Source of the DNA: NVTR01 sp036480115
GTDB taxonomy: Bacteria; Pseudomonadota; Alphaproteobacteria; Rhodobacterales; Rhodobacteraceae
Assembly (NCBI GenBank): GCA_965224795.1
Contig: CBDDAE010000002.1
Span: 558,001 to 622,000, forward strand
Direction: 5' to 3'
Length of the DNA: 64,000 nt
In this document: piece by piece, positions 60,800 through 64,000 of the stretch
Layout: every line of letters begins with the position of its first letter
How positions within the stretch are numbered: position 1 is the stretch's first letter
The notes under the pieces: generated by a model
What the model was told of the DNA's origin: nothing
Databases searched by the model: none
Seen by the model: the letters and a program-made list of their open reading frames with translations, nothing else
Position numbers and translations under genes: made by a program

Positions 60800-61557
60800 C
60801 CGGTTTGCCCGTGGATCGGCGGCGGTTTATCGTCGGGACCGGGGCGCTGGCGGTTATGGGATATGCGACTGTTAAGGCGGGCTGGCTGGCACGGCTGTTG
60901 CCGCAAAAACCGCTGCCATTTGAGACATTGTCGGAACCGGCCGGGTATCGGTTACTGTCGGGCGGTGCGGTGACTGGCGGGTTTGATCCGCTGGTGGGAC
61001 TTCCTGAGGAAAAGCCAGCCGGGTTGGTACAGGCTGAGGGGATCGTGGCGCGCGATATTTGTGCGGCATTGTTTGCGCAAAATCCGGCCCCCGTTGGGCA
61101 GGTGCCCATGGCCTATTTCTTTGATTACCAATGCCCGATTTGCCGCCGGTTGACGCCGCGGCTGCGGGTATTGGACGGCGTGGCGCTGAACTGGCATGAT
61201 CTGGCAGCACTTGGCGAAGGCTCACGCATGGCGGCGCGGGCATCAATTGCGGCGCGTAATCAAGGAGCCTATGACGCCTTTCATGACCGGCTGATGCGGG
61301 CGCAGTTTCAGGCGACCCAGGGCTATGTGGACCTGTTGGCAGAGAGTGTCGGCATTGATCCCGTGCGGTTGCTGGCGGATATGGATAGCGCAGAAGTCAT
61401 TGATCAGATGTGGAAATCACGCGCCGTGGCCAACCTGTTTGGAATGCTGGGGACACCGGGGATGGTGGTTGGACGCACAGTGATTATTGGCGACATTGGC
61501 GATCGGGATTTGGCGCGGGTTGTAGCGCTGGAAAAGGCACGGTCGGGAACATGCTGA
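60796..61557 (+). CDS. DsbA-like thioredoxin-fold protein with twin-arginine-type signal
   Basis: 253 residues from GTG 60796, overlapping the permease stop as GTGA; the frame is open to 60727 inside the permease gene. The N-terminus DRRRFIVGTGALAVMGY looks like a Tat-type signal. A DsbA-like domain has the CPIC active site (FDYQCPICRRL) and a cisPro-like GTPGMVVG loop. Probably an exported thiol oxidoreductase; coupling to the ABC exporter suggests it acts on the exported product or on its maturation. Confidence 0.85.
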   Translation: MTGLPVDRRRFIVGTGALAVMGYATVKAGWLARLLPQKPLPFETLSEPAGYRLLSGGAVTGGFDPLVGLPEEKPAGLVQAEGIVARDICAALFAQNPAPVGQVPMAYFFDYQCPICRRLTPRLRVLDGVALNWHDLAALGEGSRMAARASIAARNQGAYDAFHDRLMRAQFQATQGYVDLLAESVGIDPVRLLADMDSAEVIDQMWKSRAVANLFGMLGTPGMVVGRTVIIGDIGDRDLARVVALEKARSGTC

Positions 61558-61615
61558 CGTCTGGCTAAAACGGGCCAAGGCGAAACCAGTATTTTCAGGC
61601 GTCCTGCTGGTCACA

Positions 61616-61954
61616 TCACGCACGAATTATACCTTGCAGTTCCGGCGTTTTTGCAGCCAGATCGTCGGCGTCGGTAAACTTCATTGTTCTGGCCTCTTTG
61701 CCGTCACCGGTGAGATTTGGAAAATCGCCCGCGATGGTGGCCCCCTTGTGAAACATCAGGCTGGCGTGTTTCGTGGCTTTTGGGAAAAAGCTGGCGATGT
61801 TGCCCTTATATTCAAATGTCGGGGCCTGCCATTTGATACTTTCGCTGACCCGTTCATCGGCTGACAGCACGGTTTCACGCACCATTTGCACCAGGGATTT
61901 TTGCGGGTTGTCATAGGCCTGCATCCAGGCATCAACCTTTGGATTTACCTTCAT
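61616..61954 (-). CDS. DUF1801 family protein
   Basis: 112 residues with KVDAWMQAYDNP, SIKWQAPTFEYKGN and KKAT-like KATKHASLMFHKGA, the DUF1801 (YdhG-like) pattern. Cytosolic, small, structurally frataxin-like in its family; function unclear. Overlaps the NTF2-like gene by 4 bases, which lies upstream on the same strand. Confidence 0.88.
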   Translation of the reverse strand: MKVNPKVDAWMQAYDNPQKSLVQMVRETVLSADERVSESIKWQAPTFEYKGNIASFFPKATKHASLMFHKGATIAGDFPNLTGDGKEARTMKFTDADDLAAKTPELQGIIRA

Positions 61955-62322
61955 GTTTTGCCACCTTCCAGCACAGTCACCAGTTCCACGATCAAGCCGT
62001 CTTTCATAAGGTATCTGTTCTGGCCAGAGCCCTGTCCACCCGGGATTGCCGGGCTAAAGCACGTCCATTGCAACGTGATTTCAGCCCCGTCAGTTATCAC
62101 ACTATCCACGGCAATACGCATTTCGGGCATTGGATTTTCCCACCCCATAGCCATTGCCGCCATGATGGCTTCTCGCCCGGTATGGCGCTGTGTCACACCG
62201 CTAAAGCCTTCTTCATATTCGGCATTTTCTGCAAAACAGGCACCTAATGCTGCCGCCCCGGTCTTGCCCGCTTGCATGGCCAGGAAAAAATTTGCAATCT
62301 CTATGGGTAGAATTTGGTTCAT
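61951..62322 (-). CDS. NTF2/SnoaL-like protein
   Basis: 123 residues of the alpha+beta SnoaL/NTF2-like fold (GACFAENAEYEEGFSGVTQRHTGREAIMAAM, then MKDGLIVELVTVLEGG). No catalytic residues are certain. First of a two-gene unit with the DUF1801 gene, divergent from the LuxR-type regulator with starts nearly touching. Confidence 0.8.
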   Translation of the reverse strand: MNQILPIEIANFFLAMQAGKTGAAALGACFAENAEYEEGFSGVTQRHTGREAIMAAMAMGWENPMPEMRIAVDSVITDGAEITLQWTCFSPAIPGGQGSGQNRYLMKDGLIVELVTVLEGGKT

Positions 62323-62325
62323 GGG

Positions 62326-62712
62326 ATGCTCACAATGTTAACGGATGATACACAGCGGGATATCGCAACTGCGCTGGTCGGTTTGCGTGACAGATCGAAC
62401 GGGCCCTGGGCAGCGCTTGGCCCTCTTAGCAAAGTGTCGGCCAGCGACACCGATCTTAGCATAGATTTCAGCACCGAGGCCATATTGGGTTTCCCGGTCA
62501 TCATTGCCCGGGCCCGACCGCGCCAGTTATCGGTTCTGACTAACCGGCAGACGATGGTTTGCGATGCGCTGGCCCGTGGGCTTTCCAATAAAGCCATCGC
62601 CCGTAAACTGAATATATCCCCGGCGACTGTAAAGGACCATGTGCACGCGATATTAAAACGCCTGAACCTGAAAAGTCGGGCCGAAATCATTGCCCATGTC
62701 CATGGGGTTTAG
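62326..62712 (+). CDS. LuxR-type HTH regulator
   Basis: 128 residues from ATG 62326 (ATG 62335 also in frame). The C-terminal GerE/LuxR HTH spans about 65-125 (LTNRQTMVCDALARGLSNKAIARKL). The N-terminus is too short for a full receiver or PAS domain, so it may be controlled by partners. Its promoter overlaps the start of the divergent NTF2-DUF1801 unit (start codons face each other across 3 bases), making that unit the probable target. Its 3' end overlaps the DoxX gene by 26 bases. Confidence 0.85.
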   Translation: MLTMLTDDTQRDIATALVGLRDRSNGPWAALGPLSKVSASDTDLSIDFSTEAILGFPVIIARARPRQLSVLTNRQTMVCDALARGLSNKAIARKLNISPATVKDHVHAILKRLNLKSRAEIIAHVHGV

Positions 62713-63043
62713 TGGTTAATCCGCTTGCGGTGGTCAATGGGAACGCTGCCAGCAGAATGAATAGTAATGAGACGGCGAAGAACCCGATCATGGCGTTTTG
62801 CCAGACCACAAGTGACGCAATTGCAAAGGTTAAGATCATGGTAATGCAGCCAACGCGACGTGTTTTGGGCCAGATAATTAAGATACCCCCGACGATCTGC
62901 ACCGCGCCAAACAGTAGGATCAGCCAGACCGGCCAACCGGCGTTGTGGAACAGGTCCATTTCAGCTGGAAGTTGGATTAGTTTGGTTATTCCGGTGGCGA
63001 TGCTAAGCGCAACCAGCCCCCACATCAGTATTTTTGCAATCAT
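62687..63043 (-). CDS. DoxX-like membrane protein
   Basis: 118 residues with four membrane helices, beginning MIAKILMWGLVALSIATG. The LPAEMDLFHNAGWPVWLILLFGAVQ stretch and helix pattern match DoxX-like (YphA/DUF417-type) proteins. Convergent with and overlapping the LuxR-type gene. Function unknown. Confidence 0.78.
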   Translation of the reverse strand: MIAKILMWGLVALSIATGITKLIQLPAEMDLFHNAGWPVWLILLFGAVQIVGGILIIWPKTRRVGCITMILTFAIASLVVWQNAMIGFFAVSLLFILLAAFPLTTASGLTTKPHGHGQ

Positions 63044-63126
63044 TTTAACCCTCTTTTCAGGGGCTTATAGGCTGGTTCAGGTGCTATGGATATCCGCCAA
63101 AGGATGGATGCGGCGCGAAGGCCCGC

Positions 63127-64000
63127 TTACATATTTTCATGACCAGTTGCGCGCCCATAGGCCAACCCGGCCACGGCCAGATCGCCGATGGCGAGGCCTC
63201 GGAATACAAAGGCGGTGCATTTTTTCGGGTCGTAGCTAGCTGGGGTTTTGTTGGCGACAAGGCTTTGCAAATCACCCTTGATCAGCGCCGGGTCGACCAA
63301 GGGTTTTTCCATTGTTTTTTCCTGTTCACGGTCATCGACAAACAGGGTTGCAAAGGCGTCCATGCTGTCGTCGATCCATGGGATTGCCAGATCAGTGATG
63401 GTGGCGAAAGCACCGGTTTTCAGCCAGCGCGCGTCAAGGAATGGGGCGGTGTCATAGGATAAGGTGATTGAGCTGACGACGATGTCGGCGTCTGTCAGGG
63501 CAGCCTTGGGCGTGTCGAATGTTTCGGCGCTAAGCCCCCGGTTTTCGGCGTCCTGTGCCAGCAGGTCGATGTTGGTCTGACCACGGCCAAAGATATGTAT
63601 TTTTTGCAATGGAAACAAGGCACTGAACGCTTCCAGATGGGAGCGTGCCTGCACGCCTGTGCCGACAAAGGCCACGGTTTTGGCGCCCGGGTTGGCCAGC
63701 CGTTTGGCCATGACGGCGGACAGGCCAGCGGTGCGCATTGCCGTCACCCAATTGGCCCCCATGACGCATTTCAACAGCCCGGTTTGGCTGTCCAGCAACA
63801 TGATGGCGCCGTTGATGCCGGGCAGGTCGCGCGCGGCGTTGTCGGGGCTGACCATGACCGATTTGACGGCCACAATGGGCGGGTCATCCGACACTGCCAG
63901 CGTGGCCATCATATAGCGGCCATCGCCGGGCAGAACGGCGATTTTCGGGGCGGCCCAGAGCTGTTGTTTGGCCTGCTGCAACACGGCCTTTTCGATGGCA
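63127..64000 (-). CDS. Ornithine cyclodeaminase/mu-crystallin family protein (5' end outside window)
   Basis: The frame is open to the window edge (first codons AIEKAVLQQA), so the N-terminus is missing. The NAD-binding Rossmann region has FVGTGVQARSHLEAFSAL; MRTAGLSAVMAKRL and ADIVVSSI are typical of the ornithine cyclodeaminase/ketimine reductase family. It may form proline from ornithine or reduce cyclic imino acids (pyrroline or piperideine carboxylate). Substrate cannot be decided from sequence. Confidence 0.88.
   Translation of the reverse strand, partial: AIEKAVLQQAKQQLWAAPKIAVLPGDGRYMMATLAVSDDPPIVAVKSVMVSPDNAARDLPGINGAIMLLDSQTGLLKCVMGANWVTAMRTAGLSAVMAKRLANPGAKTVAFVGTGVQARSHLEAFSALFPLQKIHIFGRGQTNIDLLAQDAENRGLSAETFDTPKAALTDADIVVSSITLSYDTAPFLDARWLKTGAFATITDLAIPWIDDSMDAFATLFVDDREQEKTMEKPLVDPALIKGDLQSLVANKTPASYDPKKCTAFVFRGLAIGDLAVAGLAYGRATGHENM

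Noticed and set aside
1..64000. Prophage, CRISPR array, intact insertion sequence, rRNA or tRNA
   Set aside because: No phage structural genes, regularly spaced repeats, complete transposase frame or RNA-gene signature was found, apart from rnpB and the RAYT relic.

Overview
The window reads as a stretch of chromosome from a marine or roseobacter-like member of the Rhodobacterales (Alphaproteobacteria). The indications are a GcrA cell-cycle regulator beside argD-argF, a PutA controlled by a divergent Lrp-type regulator instead of an N-terminal DNA-binding domain, several small proteins typical of the group (DUF1127, the 61-aa two-helix protein often mislabelled CTP synthetase, the short secreted protein often mislabelled arginine transporter), and a class A RNase P RNA. 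Most of the DNA is GC-rich and densely coded. No rRNA, tRNA, CRISPR array, intact insertion sequence or prophage was seen.

Layout. 1-6.5 kb: two convergent SLC13-type carriers (the first cut by the window edge), a drug/metabolite exporter, a YmdB-type phosphoesterase, 5-formyl-THF cyclo-ligase and MgtE. 6.6-14 kb: guanine deaminase and 8-oxoguanine deaminase on either side of two CAP-domain lipoproteins, then an inositol-phosphatase-like enzyme, an XRE regulator, a quinone oxidoreductase and a LysR regulator. 14-18 kb: small stress-type genes (DUF1127, Bax-inhibitor family, L33, a tandem cold-shock protein) and the RNase P RNA gene. 18-21 kb: an operon of gatC, gatA, an excalibur lipoprotein and an AmpD-like amidase; the rnpB promoter is buried in the end of the amidase gene. 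21-30 kb: tadA and rluB (divergent), then terC and a compact envelope-stress type operon (a tiny membrane peptide, xpaC, telA, a DUF2927 lipoprotein, SPFH-GYF, zinc-ribbon/TM).

30-38 kb: sugar kinase-dtd, proline catabolism (putA with divergent putR), an aldehyde dehydrogenase, PhnA and an amicyanin-like cupredoxin. 38-45 kb is the accessory part: structured non-coding DNA, a transposase (RAYT) relic with REP-like repeats, two consensus DnaA boxes, and a Fic gene with a small upstream partner, all next to the core gene lepA; then an XRE regulator and orphan ORFs. 45-64 kb: mostly housekeeping and metabolism (FAD oxidoreductase, phosphotyrosine phosphatase, copper chaperone, L28, MeaB, HrpB, 6-phosphogluconate dehydrogenase, phosphate carrier, a TetR-controlled membrane protein, argF-argD, gcrA, an ABC exporter with a DsbA-like protein, small stress genes and a partial ornithine cyclodeaminase-like gene).

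The most interesting system is the operon at 24.4-29.7 kb, which joins in one transcription unit the XpaC/TelA pair and the SPFH/zinc-ribbon pair that are separate operons in Bacillus subtilis, and adds a possible metallopeptidase-like lipoprotein and a 27-aa membrane peptide. A short 3'-flanking repeat recurs five times, always in the orientation of the gene it follows.
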